A DNA stretch of 64,000 bases, from NCBI RefSeq assembly GCF_000968375.1, contig NZ_CP009933.1:4960001-5024000 (forward strand), written 5' to 3'. Shown piece by piece: positions 43,243 to 51,361 of this stretch (within the stretch, counting starts at the first letter, position 1; each line of letters begins with the position of its first letter). Position numbers and translations under genes: made by a program. Source of the DNA: Clostridium scatologenes (GTDB lineage: Bacteria > Bacillota > Clostridia > Clostridiales > Clostridiaceae). The notes beneath the pieces were generated by a model. It was not told the origin of the DNA. It made no database searches and saw nothing but the letters and a program-made list of their open reading frames with translations.

Positions 43243-43318
43243 CGGGGTGTGGCGCAGATGGGAGCGCGCGTGGTTTGGGACCATGAGGTCGCAGGTTCAA
43301 TCCCTGTCACCCCGACCA
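43243..43318 (+). tRNA. tRNA-Pro (TGG), copy 2
   Basis: Identical to the preceding tRNA-Pro over all 76 bases, with encoded CCA: a tandem duplication with 38 bases between copies. Confidence 0.97.
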
Positions 43319-43368
43319 AGAGGCTTAGTGATAAAAGTTAATAAGTTTCTGTTATGTTTTGATAATTT

Positions 43369-43442
43369 GCGGGTGTAACTCAATGGTAGAGTGCTAGCCT
43401 TCCAAGCTAGTTACGAGGGTTCGATTCCCTTCACCCGCTCCA
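43369..43442 (+). tRNA. tRNA-Gly (TCC), copy 1
   Basis: A 74-base gene: acceptor GCGGGTG/CACCCGC, anticodon loop CTTCCAA, encoded CCA. An identical gene lies at 44008-44081. Confidence 0.97.
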
Positions 43443-43447
43443 AATAT

Positions 43448-43524
43448 GCGTCTTTAGCTCAGTTGGATAGAGCAACGGCCTTCTAAGCCGTGTGCCAGGG
43501 GTTCGAATCCCTTAAGACGCACCA
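43448..43524 (+). tRNA. tRNA-Arg (TCT)
   Basis: A 77-base gene: acceptor GCGTCTT/AAGACGC, anticodon loop CTTCTAA between ACGGC and GCCGT, encoded CCA. It begins five bases after tRNA-Gly. A decayed relative follows the second tRNA-Gly copy. Confidence 0.97.
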
Positions 43525-43530
43525 GATTGC

Positions 43531-43607
43531 GGTGAACGTAGTTCAGTTGGTAGAGCGCCAGATTGTGGTTCTGGTTGTCGAGGGTTCGAGCCCCTTCGTT
43601 CACCCCA
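43531..43607 (+). tRNA. tRNA-His (GTG)
   Basis: Acceptor GTGAACG/CGTTCAC with the encoded extra 5' G (G-1, 43531) opposite C73, anticodon loop TTGTGGT between CCAGA and TCTGG, encoded CCA. The extra G is the histidine identity element. Confidence 0.96.
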
Positions 43608-43630
43608 CAAATATAATAAGTAACAAATAT

Positions 43631-43705
43631 TGGGGTGTCGCCAAGCGGTAAGGCATAGCACTTTGACTGCTACATTCGTAGGTTCAAATCCTGCCATCCC
43701 AGCCA
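43631..43705 (+). tRNA. tRNA-Gln (TTG)
   Basis: A 75-base gene: acceptor TGGGGTG/CATCCCA, anticodon loop CTTTGAC between TAGCA and TGCTA, encoded CCA. Confidence 0.96.
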
Positions 43706-43708
43706 TAT

Positions 43709-43784
43709 GGTTTACTAGCTCAGTTGGTAGAGCACATGACTTTTAATCATGTTGTCCGGGGTTCGATTCCCCGGTAAGCCACCA
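43709..43784 (+). tRNA. tRNA-Lys (TTT)
   Basis: A 76-base gene: acceptor GGTTTAC/GTAAGCC with one T-G pair, anticodon loop CTTTTAA between CATGA and TCATG, encoded CCA. It starts three bases after tRNA-Gln. Confidence 0.96.
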
Positions 43785-43827
43785 ATAAGTATATTTTGTA
43801 CTTATAAGTTATAATTTAAAAATACAT

Positions 43828-43911
43828 GCAGGTGTGGCGGAATTGGCAGACGCACTAGACTTAGGATCTAGCGCCAACGGCGTGGGGGTTCGACTCCCTT
43901 CACCTGCACCA
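43828..43911 (+). tRNA. tRNA-Leu (TAG)
   Basis: An 84-base class II tRNA with a long variable arm: acceptor GCAGGTG/CACCTGC, anticodon loop CTTAGGA between CTAGA and TCTAG, encoded CCA. Confidence 0.97.
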
Positions 43912-43927
43912 GTATTCAATAGGTTAT

Positions 43928-44002
43928 GCGGGAGTGGCTCAGTGGTAGAGCGTCACCTTGCCAAGGTGAACGTCGCGAGTTCGAATCTCGTCTTCCGCTC
44001 CA
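43928..44002 (+). tRNA. tRNA-Gly (GCC)
   Basis: A 75-base gene: acceptor GCGGGAG/CTTCCGC (a G-T pair), anticodon loop TTGCCAA between CACC and GGTG, encoded CCA. Confidence 0.96.
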
Positions 44003-44007
44003 AACAT

Positions 44008-44081
44008 GCGGGTGTAACTCAATGGTAGAGTGCTAGCCTTCCAAGCTAGTTACGAGGGTTCGATTCCCTTCACCCGCTCCA
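44008..44081 (+). tRNA. tRNA-Gly (TCC), copy 2
   Basis: Identical to the gene at 43369-43442. The sequence after it also matches copy 1 for about ten bases (AATATGCGT), showing that the duplication included the neighbouring tRNA-Arg. Confidence 0.97.
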
Positions 44082-44086
44082 AATAT

Positions 44087-44148
44087 GCGTTTTTATGTTT
44101 TAAATGTTAAGTTTTAATTCAGAGACCTGGAAGTAAGTAAAACGCACA
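44087..44148 (+). pseudogene. Decayed tRNA-Arg (TCT) copy
   Basis: In the place where tRNA-Arg follows tRNA-Gly copy 1, this stretch keeps a 7-bp acceptor stem, GCGTTTT/AAAACGC, and a trace of the 3' end (ACA), but the D, anticodon and T arms are lost and the interior is AT-rich. Relative to GCGTCTT/AAGACGC, the change in the stem is compensated on both strands. It may persist as a processing hairpin in the tRNA precursor. Confidence 0.7.
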
Positions 44149-44161
44149 AATATCCTAATGA

Positions 44162-44238
44162 GCGCCCATAGCTCAGTTGGATAGAGTGATGGACTTCGAA
44201 TCCAGAGGCCGCGGGTTCAAATCCTGCTGGGCGCACCA
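44162..44238 (+). tRNA. tRNA-Arg (TCG)
   Basis: A 77-base gene: acceptor GCGCCCA/TGGGCGC, anticodon loop CTTCGAA, encoded CCA. It is the last tRNA before the terminator. Confidence 0.94.
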
Positions 44239-44248
44239 TAAAGAATTG

Positions 44249-44275
44249 AAAGCACTAGGGTTAGTGCTTTTTTAA
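44249..44275 (+). terminator. Terminator of the tRNA cluster
   Basis: AAAGCACTA pairs with TAGTGCTTT around GGGT, followed by TTTT. It lies ten bases after the last tRNA. Confidence 0.9.
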
Positions 44276-44384
44276 TTTTTTGTATTTTTCAATTTTTCCT
44301 CCGTTTTCACCATATTCAGAAATGGTGTTTAACATTGTGTTAATTTAGCATAATGCTCTAATATAGGCTTGAACATTATATATA

Positions 44385-44423
44385 AAAAAATACTACTGAT
44401 ATTATACATCAGTAGTATTTTTT
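44385..44423. terminator. Bidirectional hairpin terminator after the chemoreceptor gene
   Basis: AAATACTACTGAT pairs with ATCAGTAGTATTT, with runs of A before and T after, so it can stop transcription from both sides. It lies about 60 bases past the stop of the minus-strand chemoreceptor. Confidence 0.85.
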
Positions 44424-44480
44424 GAATAAACTTTATCATATCAATTCAAATTTACACAAAGTTATGTGCATTTTCTAAAA

Positions 44481-46193
44481 TTAAACTTTAAATTTATGAA
44501 CCATTTCATTGAGTTTTTGTGCAAGTTCAGCTTGACTTTGAGCAGATTTAGAAACCTCACTTACAGCCTTTGTTATCTCGTTTATACTGCTCATTATCTC
44601 TTCTGAACTAGCTGCTGATTCTTCTGAAGTTGCTGATATATTTTCAACTGAGCCACTTATATTACTTATAGCATTATCCATTTGTTTTGAAGAATCTGAA
44701 ATTTCTTCGGCCATGTTCTTTATAAACTCAGCATCTTTTTCATATTGTATGCCTGTATTCATAAGGAGCTCATAATTAGGATTTACATTATTTGATATAT
44801 AATCTAATATATCTTGTCCGCTTTTTGATAAAGAGTCGAAGGAGCTTTTTACTTGGGAAACCATGTTTTGTATATTCAATACAGCTTGAGAAGATTGTTC
44901 TGCTAAATCTCTAACTTCATCTGCAACTACAGCGAACCCTTTTCCTTGTTCCACGGCTCTGGCAGCTTCTATTGCAGCGTTTAATGCAAGGAGGTTTGTT
45001 TGTTCTGCTATATTTCCAATGGAATCAGCCATAATTTTAACTTGTTCCACAACTTTACCATCCTCAATAGATTTTATAATATTATCATGTTTTTCTTTAT
45101 ATATTGCATTTCCATCTTCTATATTTTTAGACGCTTTATTTTTTATTTCAACTGCACGTTTAGTTATTTCATCTGAAGAATTTTGTGCACTTATTGATTT
45201 GTTTAACAATTCATTAGTTGAAGTAGAAATTTCTTGCATGGAATCGTTTACCTTTTCTGTTGTTGAACTTAGTTCTTGCGCACCTTGCGCTATTTGTTCG
45301 GTGGACTCATTTGCAGCTTCCATCATAGATGTAATTTCCTCAGTAGTTGCAGATAGTTCTTCACTAGAAGCACTTATATCTCCAGCACTATTCATTATTG
45401 AACTTATTAAAACTTTCATGTGCTCACAAGCTTTATTTAAGGCTTTTCCTAAATTTCCTATTTCATCTTTGCTATCTACTTCTATAGATTTAGTTAAATC
45501 TCCATTTTCCAAAGCTTTTGCTAAATCTAAAACCTTAGTAATTTCCTTTGAGAGCATAAATGATATAAATAAACCAAGCATAATTGCAACAACTAATCCT
45601 AACACAATTATAATAGTAGTAGTAATCAAAGATGATTTATATGTAATGTTATTTTGAATATCTGCTTTATCTGCTTTATCAGAATTTATTTTTATTAAGT
45701 TATCCATATCTTCATAAATTTTTATTCTTGCCTTAGTAATGTTAGAAAATTTTTCTTGTGCATCTTTATAATTATTTTCATCAACAAATTTTATTACAAT
45801 ATTAAAAGCCTCTTTATATGTATTTCTATCCTCTTTTAATTTTGAAAAAGTTGATTCTTCCTCATTAGATAATAGTGTTTTTTCATAATTATCTATACTT
45901 GTATCGTTTTTACTAATCAAATCATTAATTTCTTTTTTTAAATTATTTTTGTCACTTAAGTTCTGCTGATAAACAATTTTTAATAAATCTGATCGAATAT
46001 CTGCATAATTTTGCTTCATGGTCATTAGAGTTTCTATTGACTTAAGATTATAATCGTGCATAGAATTAGCATTAGAATATATGGACTTCATATTATGGAC
46101 TCCAATAAATCCAACCCCGCCAATAAATAATGATATTAGAATAAATGAAGATATTAATTTTTGAACTATCTTCAAGTTTTTGAACCACTGCAT
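44481..46193 (-). CDS. Methyl-accepting chemotaxis protein
   Basis: A 570-residue transmembrane chemoreceptor. Transmembrane segment 1 is at about 11-31 (KLISSFILISLFIGGVGFIG). An external four-helix-bundle domain of about 155 residues follows, then segment 2 at about 188-212, HAMP (about 212-265), and a long signalling coiled coil with GNIAEQTNLLALNAAIEAA, FAVVADEVRDLAEQS at the hairpin tip. The C-terminus ends MVHKFKV with no CheR-docking pentapeptide. Ligand unknown. AAGGAGGTATAAAT precedes the ATG. Confidence 0.95.
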   Translation of the reverse strand: MQWFKNLKIVQKLISSFILISLFIGGVGFIGVHNMKSIYSNANSMHDYNLKSIETLMTMKQNYADIRSDLLKIVYQQNLSDKNNLKKEINDLISKNDTSIDNYEKTLLSNEEESTFSKLKEDRNTYKEAFNIVIKFVDENNYKDAQEKFSNITKARIKIYEDMDNLIKINSDKADKADIQNNITYKSSLITTTIIIVLGLVVAIMLGLFISFMLSKEITKVLDLAKALENGDLTKSIEVDSKDEIGNLGKALNKACEHMKVLISSIMNSAGDISASSEELSATTEEITSMMEAANESTEQIAQGAQELSSTTEKVNDSMQEISTSTNELLNKSISAQNSSDEITKRAVEIKNKASKNIEDGNAIYKEKHDNIIKSIEDGKVVEQVKIMADSIGNIAEQTNLLALNAAIEAARAVEQGKGFAVVADEVRDLAEQSSQAVLNIQNMVSQVKSSFDSLSKSGQDILDYISNNVNPNYELLMNTGIQYEKDAEFIKNMAEEISDSSKQMDNAISNISGSVENISATSEESAASSEEIMSSINEITKAVSEVSKSAQSQAELAQKLNEMVHKFKV

Positions 46194-47011
46194 AATTTAT
46201 ACCTCCTTAAAATTTCATTGCAATTTGATGCACATATTCGATTTTTTTGTATGTATTTATATAATCAATTGTAAATAGTGTTGGAACAACCGATTATAAC
46301 AACTAAATTATAAAATTTTTGAGAATAACTCAAAATACTTTATATTTAGCTAAAATATAATGAAAGTAAACAATATACATATATATTCGACAAAAATTAT
46401 ATTATACTTTAATGAAATTATAAAATATTATCCTGAAATTAAATTAGAATTAAAAAATGATGATAGATCAGTAAATTTATGAACTAAACGTGATACGAAT
46501 GATAATAAATGCGATGCTGAAATTTGCTTATTTTTTTAACTTTAAAAGGTTTTAAAGTTTATCATTAGTGGGCACAATATAAATACTTGATGCATCTGGT
46601 ACAAAAATGTACTTTTTAAAGGAAAATGAAATATTTTTTTCTATGTATGAAATAAATATTTCAAAATTTACAAAATATATCGCAAAAAAATATAATTTAA
46701 ATCAAAATATAATTGTAGAAAACGTTTAAGTGTGATAGAATATAATTAGAAATTAAGAAAACATAAAATTAATTTTAAAGATATTCTGATCAAATTATTA
46801 AAAAAAACAGATATCTGCGTACAACGAACATGTGTAAACGTTTGATAGAAAGACAAAATGTAAAAAAATTCAACACTGTAAAAATGTACAATATAAGAAC
46901 TTTGATAAAAAATATATGCAATATTTAATTCAATATTTATAACTGGTGATAGAAATTATCCATACATGGATGAATTATATAAAATATTTATACAAGCAGG
47001 GGGAATAAGTT
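46194..47011. other. 818-base gap without a gene, with several palindromes
   Basis: No open reading frame of note. Structures seen: a perfect 22-base palindrome-like hairpin AACTTTAAAA-GG-TTTTAAAGTT (46538-46559); a small palindrome GTACA-AAAA-TGTAC (46599-46612) with a related TGTAAAAATGTACA near 46878; and two AAACGTTT cores near 46719 and 46836 that only loosely resemble catabolite control (cre) sites. The strong ribosome binding site of threonine ammonia-lyase ends the gap. It may hold an undescribed leader or upstream regulatory region. Confidence 0.5.
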
Positions 47012-48226
47012 ATGGAATTAAATTTAGAAAGAATCAAAAAAGCTCAAGAAAATATTAAGGAAGTAGTAAGAAAAACACCTATGTTTCATACAAGTACTTT
47101 TTCAAAAAAATGTGATTGTAATGTATACTTAAAGTGTGAAAATAAACAAAAAACTGGTGCTTTTAAATTGAGAGGAGCATATAACAAATTAGTTAATTTA
47201 ACAGAAGAAGAAAAGAAAAGAGGAGTTATAGCTTCTTCAGCAGGAAATCATGCTCAAGGAGTTGCTTATGCTGCAACATCATTTAATGTTAAATCTACTA
47301 TAGTAATGCCATTAACTGCACCACAAGCAAAAGTAGCAGCAACAAAAGGATATGGTGCTGAAGTTATTCAGTCAGGTCAAGTATATGATGAATGTCATGA
47401 TAAAGCTGTAGAAGTACAAAAAGAAACAGGAGCAACATTCTTAGAACCATTCAATGATTTAGATGTAATGGCAGGACAAGGAACTATAGCTCTTGAAATT
47501 TTAGAAGATTTACCTGAAGCTGATGTTATAGTAGTTCCAATTGGTGGAGGTGGATTAATAGCTGGTATTGCTACGGCAGCTAAATCAATAAAACCTTCAA
47601 TAAGAATAGTAGGAGTTGAACCAGAAATAGTGCCATCTGCAAAAGCTGCACTAGAAAAAGGAAAAGCTACTACTGTACCAGGAGCAAAATCTTTAGCTGA
47701 TGGTATATCAGTTAGTACAATAGGAGACGAATGCTTTAAATACATTCAAAAATATGTAGATGAAGTAGTTACAATAAGTGAGGATGAAATAGCTCATGCT
47801 ATGTTCCAAATCATGGAAAGAAATAAGCTAGTAGTTGAAGGTTCAGGAGCAGCACCTTTAGCAGCTTTATTAGCTAAAAAAATAGATGGAGTAAAAGGTA
47901 AAAACGTTATTGCTCTAGTTAGTGGAGGAAATGTTGATATAGCAACTACAGCTAAAATAATAGAAAGAGAATTAGTTTTTGAAAAGAGAAGAATAAGATT
48001 TGAAGCAGAACTTCAAGATAAAGCAGGAACATTAGGAGCTTTAATATCTGAAATAGGAGCAATGGGTGGAAATGTTGTTACAGTAAGACAAAACAGTAAC
48101 TGGAATGAGAGAGGACTTGAATCTGCTGATGTATCATTAGAAATTACAGTTCAATCTGGAGAACATGGTGAAAATATAATAAAAAGCTTAAGAGATAAAG
48201 GATATGTTATAAATATAAAAAAATAA
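47012..48226 (+). CDS. ilvA: Threonine ammonia-lyase
   Basis: A 404-residue PLP enzyme that deaminates threonine to 2-oxobutyrate and ammonia. The PLP lysine is in KTGAFKLRGAYNK (about K52 to K59 region). SSAGNHAQGVAYAA (about 75-88) and the phosphate loop VPIGGGGLIAG (about 176-186) follow. A single C-terminal ACT domain (about 330-404, RIRFEAELQDKAGTLGALISE) is that of the shorter, often catabolic or isoleucine-insensitive class (IlvA/TdcB type with one ACT). CAGGGGGAATAAGTT precedes the ATG. It is monocistronic, after an unusually long gap. Confidence 0.94.
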   Translation: MELNLERIKKAQENIKEVVRKTPMFHTSTFSKKCDCNVYLKCENKQKTGAFKLRGAYNKLVNLTEEEKKRGVIASSAGNHAQGVAYAATSFNVKSTIVMPLTAPQAKVAATKGYGAEVIQSGQVYDECHDKAVEVQKETGATFLEPFNDLDVMAGQGTIALEILEDLPEADVIVVPIGGGGLIAGIATAAKSIKPSIRIVGVEPEIVPSAKAALEKGKATTVPGAKSLADGISVSTIGDECFKYIQKYVDEVVTISEDEIAHAMFQIMERNKLVVEGSGAAPLAALLAKKIDGVKGKNVIALVSGGNVDIATTAKIIERELVFEKRRIRFEAELQDKAGTLGALISEIGAMGGNVVTVRQNSNWNERGLESADVSLEITVQSGEHGENIIKSLRDKGYVINIKK

Positions 48227-48267
48227 TCTAATATCCTCTTAAATTTATAAATTTAGATTTGTTGAAT

Positions 48268-48299
48268 AAATATCAGCCTTGTGGCTGATATTTATTTTT
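48268..48299 (+). terminator. Terminator after threonine ammonia-lyase
   Basis: AAATATCAGCC pairs perfectly with GGCTGATATTT around TTGT, then ATTTTT. Confidence 0.92.
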
Positions 48300-48499
48300 G
48301 CAAAGTTATTAGAATAGAATAATAAAAAAATATATATGTATTCGTTATAGATATATAATCTAGTATAAATAAATCTAATAAGTAGCAGCAGTGTATATAT
48401 GCTATTATAAAATTGATAATGTTTATAATGTCATGTTTTTCGATTGTAATGGAGAATAGTACTTTGAATAAATTTAATGTATAAATTGGAGGATTTAAA

Positions 48500-49648
48500 A
48501 TGAATGAATTGCCACAAAAAATAAATGAATTTGGTGAAAAGAGAAGAAAAGGTTTTGTAACTATAAAAAATCTTAAAGATGAGGGAAAAAAAGTTGTAGG
48601 TGTGTTTTGTGCGTTTACTCCAAAAGAGGTAATTTCTGCAGCTGGAGCTATACCAATAGGAATATGTGGAACTAGTGAAGAACCAATACCTGATGCTGAA
48701 AAGCATCTGCCAAGAAATTTATGCCCTCTTATAAAATCTAGTTATGGTTTTGCTATAACAGAAAAGTGTCCTTACACTTATTTTTCAGATTTAATAGTAG
48801 GAGAAACTACTTGTGATGGAAAGAAAAAAATGTATGAAATGCTTGGAAAGATAAAAGATGTGCATGTAATGCAGTTACCTCAGACTACAAGGGGTGAAGA
48901 TTCTTATACACTTTGGAAAAATGAAATTATTAAACTAAAAGAAAAATTGGAGAAGAAATTTGATGTAGAGATAACTGAACAAAATTTAAGAGATGAAATT
49001 AAATTGAAAAATAGAGAGAGGGAAACTTTAAGAGAATTCTATGAACTGGGAAAAATGACTCCTCCTCCTATTGAAGGTATAGATATATTAAAGGTTCTTA
49101 GAGGAGCAGCTTTTAGCTATGACAAGGAAGAAGAAATAAAAACTATAAGTGATATGACAAAAAGTATTAAAGAGGCTTATGAAAAAGGTGAAAAGAAAGT
49201 ATCTAGTTCAGCAAAAAGAATATTAGTAACGGGATGTCCTTTAGGTGAGTCTACTGATAAAATAATCAATACAATAGAGCAAAATGGAGGAGTGGTTGTT
49301 TGCTTCGAAAATTGTGGAGGTGTTAAAGATATAGGATTTTTAGTAGATGAAACCATTGATCCTATAGATGCGCTTACAAGCAAGTATTTAAATATAGCTT
49401 GTTCTTGTATGACACCAAATGATAATAGAATAGAATTATTGTCTAAATTAATAGATGAATATAAGGTTGATGGAGTTGTAGATGTAATACTTCAAGCATG
49501 CCACACTTATAATGTAGAAGCTTATACAATAAAAGAATTTGTAACAAAAGAAAAAAATATACCTTATTTAAATATAGAAACTGATTATTCTCAAACGGAT
49601 ATAGGACAGCTTAAAACTAGAATCGGTGCTTTTATAGAAATGATTTAA
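48500..49648 (+). CDS. Double-cubane-cluster / 2-hydroxyacyl-CoA dehydratase family reductase, paralogue 1
   Basis: A 382-residue cytoplasmic protein of the HgdB/FldBC/BcrBC superfamily. Conserved cysteines likely to bind iron-sulfur: NLCPLIKS (about 74), EKCPYTYF (about 89), ETTCDGKKK (about 104), ENCGG, ACSCMTPN and QACHTYN in the C-terminal half. The number and spacing match its longer neighbour. Such proteins receive high-energy electrons from an ATP-dependent activator to drive hard reductions. The substrate is unknown; no CoA-transferase or acyl-CoA dehydrogenase gene that would point to an amino-acid pathway is adjacent. TTGGAGGATTTAAA sets the ATG. Confidence 0.88.
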   Translation: MNELPQKINEFGEKRRKGFVTIKNLKDEGKKVVGVFCAFTPKEVISAAGAIPIGICGTSEEPIPDAEKHLPRNLCPLIKSSYGFAITEKCPYTYFSDLIVGETTCDGKKKMYEMLGKIKDVHVMQLPQTTRGEDSYTLWKNEIIKLKEKLEKKFDVEITEQNLRDEIKLKNRERETLREFYELGKMTPPPIEGIDILKVLRGAAFSYDKEEEIKTISDMTKSIKEAYEKGEKKVSSSAKRILVTGCPLGESTDKIINTIEQNGGVVVCFENCGGVKDIGFLVDETIDPIDALTSKYLNIACSCMTPNDNRIELLSKLIDEYKVDGVVDVILQACHTYNVEAYTIKEFVTKEKNIPYLNIETDYSQTDIGQLKTRIGAFIEMI

Positions 49649-49763
49649 TTTTTCAAAAAGAATAACTTATAGATTAAGCATGTACTATTAAATATTAAAA
49701 TAACGTTTTCAAGATTTAGTATGTTAATATGTATGTATAAAAATGTAGTTGGAGGTAGTTATA

Positions 49764-51023
49764 ATGGGAGATTATAGACAATTATGGACAGACCTAGGGG
49801 TAGATTTGGAAAAACATGATAAGTTATGTGCTGTATTACCAGAACTTTATGGTGATACATATTTAAATCAAGAAGACAGACCAGAAGGCATGAATTATTT
49901 TAATTTTGTTGTTGCCGAAGTACACGGACTTAGAATACAAGAATTAGATGAACATAGAAAAAAAGGCGGAAAGGTAATAGGTACTTTTTGTGTATTTGTA
50001 CCAGATGAAGTAATACTTGCAGCTAATGCTATTGGAGTTGGACTTTGTGCAGGTTCACAATTTTGGATAGAAGATGGAGAAAAGGTTTTACCAAGAAATA
50101 TGTGTCCGCTTATAAAAGCATTTATGGGAGCTAAAGTTGGTGGTACCTGTCCATATTTCCAATCTTGCGATATGATAATAGGAGAAACTACATGTGATGG
50201 TAAGAAAAAGGCTTGGGAAGTACTAGAGGATTACGTTCCAGTTCATGTTATGGATTTACCACAGATGAAAAGAGATAAGGATTATACATCATGGGGTAGT
50301 GAAATAAAAGATCTTATTGCAAAAGTTGAAGAACTTACAGGCAATAAAGTTACAGTAGAGAGCCTTAAAGAAGGTATAAGAATAGCTAATGCTAAAAGAA
50401 GAGCATTAAAGAGATTGTATGATTTAAGAAAGTACAAGCCATCACCAATTAGTGGTTTGGATTGCCTTTTAATATCTCAAATTGCTTTTTATGATGATCC
50501 TCATAGATTTGTTGAAAAATTAAACGAACTCTGTGATGAATTAGATGAAAAAGTTAAGAATTTAAAAGATCAAGGAAAGAAGAGATTAATGATAACAGGA
50601 ACTCCTATGGCATTGCCAAACTGGAAACTTCATTCCATAATAGAAGGATTAAATGCACAAGTAATAGTGGAAGAAACTTGTACAGGTACAAGATATTTTG
50701 AAAATGAAGTGTCAGAAGAAGGAGAAACTATAGATGAACTAATTAAAAATTTAGCAGATAGATATTTAAATATAAACTGTGCTTGTTTCACTCCTAATAC
50801 AGGCAGAATAGATGATATAATAAAATATTCAAAAGAATATAATGTAGATGGTGTAATAGATTTTAATCTATCCTTCTGTCATACTTATGCAGTTGAACAT
50901 AAAGCAGTTGAGAAAGCTTTAAAAGAAAAAGATATACCTGTTATGCATATAGAGACAGATTATTCAACAGAAGATGCTGGACAAATAAAAACAAGAGTAG
51001 AAGCTTTCCTTGAAATGATTTAA
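49764..51023 (+). CDS. Double-cubane-cluster reductase (YjiM/DCCP type), paralogue 2
   Basis: A 419-residue protein. RNMCPLIKAFMGAK, GTCPYFQSCD, GETTCDGKKKAWE, ETCTGTRYFE, INCACFTPNTGR and SFCHTYAVEH give the set of cysteines expected for a double-cubane [8Fe-9S] cluster as described for the Carboxydothermus DCCP, related to E. coli YjiM. The natural substrate of that family is unknown; small-molecule reduction such as acetylene has been shown in vitro. ATG 49764 follows TTGGAGGTAGTTATA; an upstream in-frame TTG lies in that site. The DUF3343 gene starts 17 bases later. Confidence 0.9.
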   Translation: MGDYRQLWTDLGVDLEKHDKLCAVLPELYGDTYLNQEDRPEGMNYFNFVVAEVHGLRIQELDEHRKKGGKVIGTFCVFVPDEVILAANAIGVGLCAGSQFWIEDGEKVLPRNMCPLIKAFMGAKVGGTCPYFQSCDMIIGETTCDGKKKAWEVLEDYVPVHVMDLPQMKRDKDYTSWGSEIKDLIAKVEELTGNKVTVESLKEGIRIANAKRRALKRLYDLRKYKPSPISGLDCLLISQIAFYDDPHRFVEKLNELCDELDEKVKNLKDQGKKRLMITGTPMALPNWKLHSIIEGLNAQVIVEETCTGTRYFENEVSEEGETIDELIKNLADRYLNINCACFTPNTGRIDDIIKYSKEYNVDGVIDFNLSFCHTYAVEHKAVEKALKEKDIPVMHIETDYSTEDAGQIKTRVEAFLEMI

Positions 51024-51039
51024 AAAGAAGGTAAGAAAA

Positions 51040-51291
51040 ATGCAGCAAATAAGATATTATATATTATTTCCATCTCATACAGAGGGTATGAAATTGGAGA
51101 AAGTGTTGAAAGAAGAAAAAATAAAGTATACAATAGTACCGACCCCTAGGCAACTTTCAACTTGCTGCGGTATTTCTATAATGTATAATAAAGAGGATGA
51201 AGATAAGATAGAAGCTTTAATAAATATGCACAATGTGAAGATTTTAGGGTTTCATTCTGTGGATAAAAAAGTAAAAAATCCATATTTGTAA
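51040..51291 (+). CDS. DUF3343 small protein (putative Se/S carrier-like)
   Basis: An 83-residue soluble protein: YYILFPSHTEGMKLEKVLKEE at the start, IVPTPRQLSTCCGISIMYN with a vicinal cysteine pair (about 43-44), then a C-terminal helix. This is the DUF3343 family, described as Se/S carrier-like from its resemblance to TusA/YedF partners; the actual cargo is not known. The vicinal cysteines could deliver sulfur or shuttle electrons for the reductases between which it lies (inference). AAGAAGGTAAGAAA precedes the ATG. Confidence 0.85.
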   Translation: MQQIRYYILFPSHTEGMKLEKVLKEEKIKYTIVPTPRQLSTCCGISIMYNKEDEDKIEALINMHNVKILGFHSVDKKVKNPYL

Positions 51292-51309
51292 GTAAAAAAT
51301 TTAAATGGG

Positions 51310-51334
51310 GAATGGAAAAGCATGTTTTCCATTC
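51310..51334. repeat. Perfect short hairpin before the activator gene
   Basis: GAATGGAAAA pairs perfectly with TTTTCCATTC around a 5-base loop, in the 70-base gap between the DUF3343 and activator genes. No T-run follows closely. It may tune expression of the activator or protect the message end. Confidence 0.65.
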
Positions 51335-51361
51335 TCTATTCTGTTAAACTGGAGGTTTTTA

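Noticed and set aside
43512..43706. Short open frames across the tRNA genes on either strand (also 43834-44028)
   Set aside because: They are translations of tRNA sequence, a common false call.
43129..44238. tRNA-associated integration site
   Set aside because: No integrase gene and no direct repeat of a tRNA 3' end were found in the flanks; the repeats are explained by tRNA duplication.
46719..46850. Catabolite control (cre) sites before threonine ammonia-lyase
   Set aside because: The AAACGTTT cores lack the conserved flanking bases of the cre consensus.
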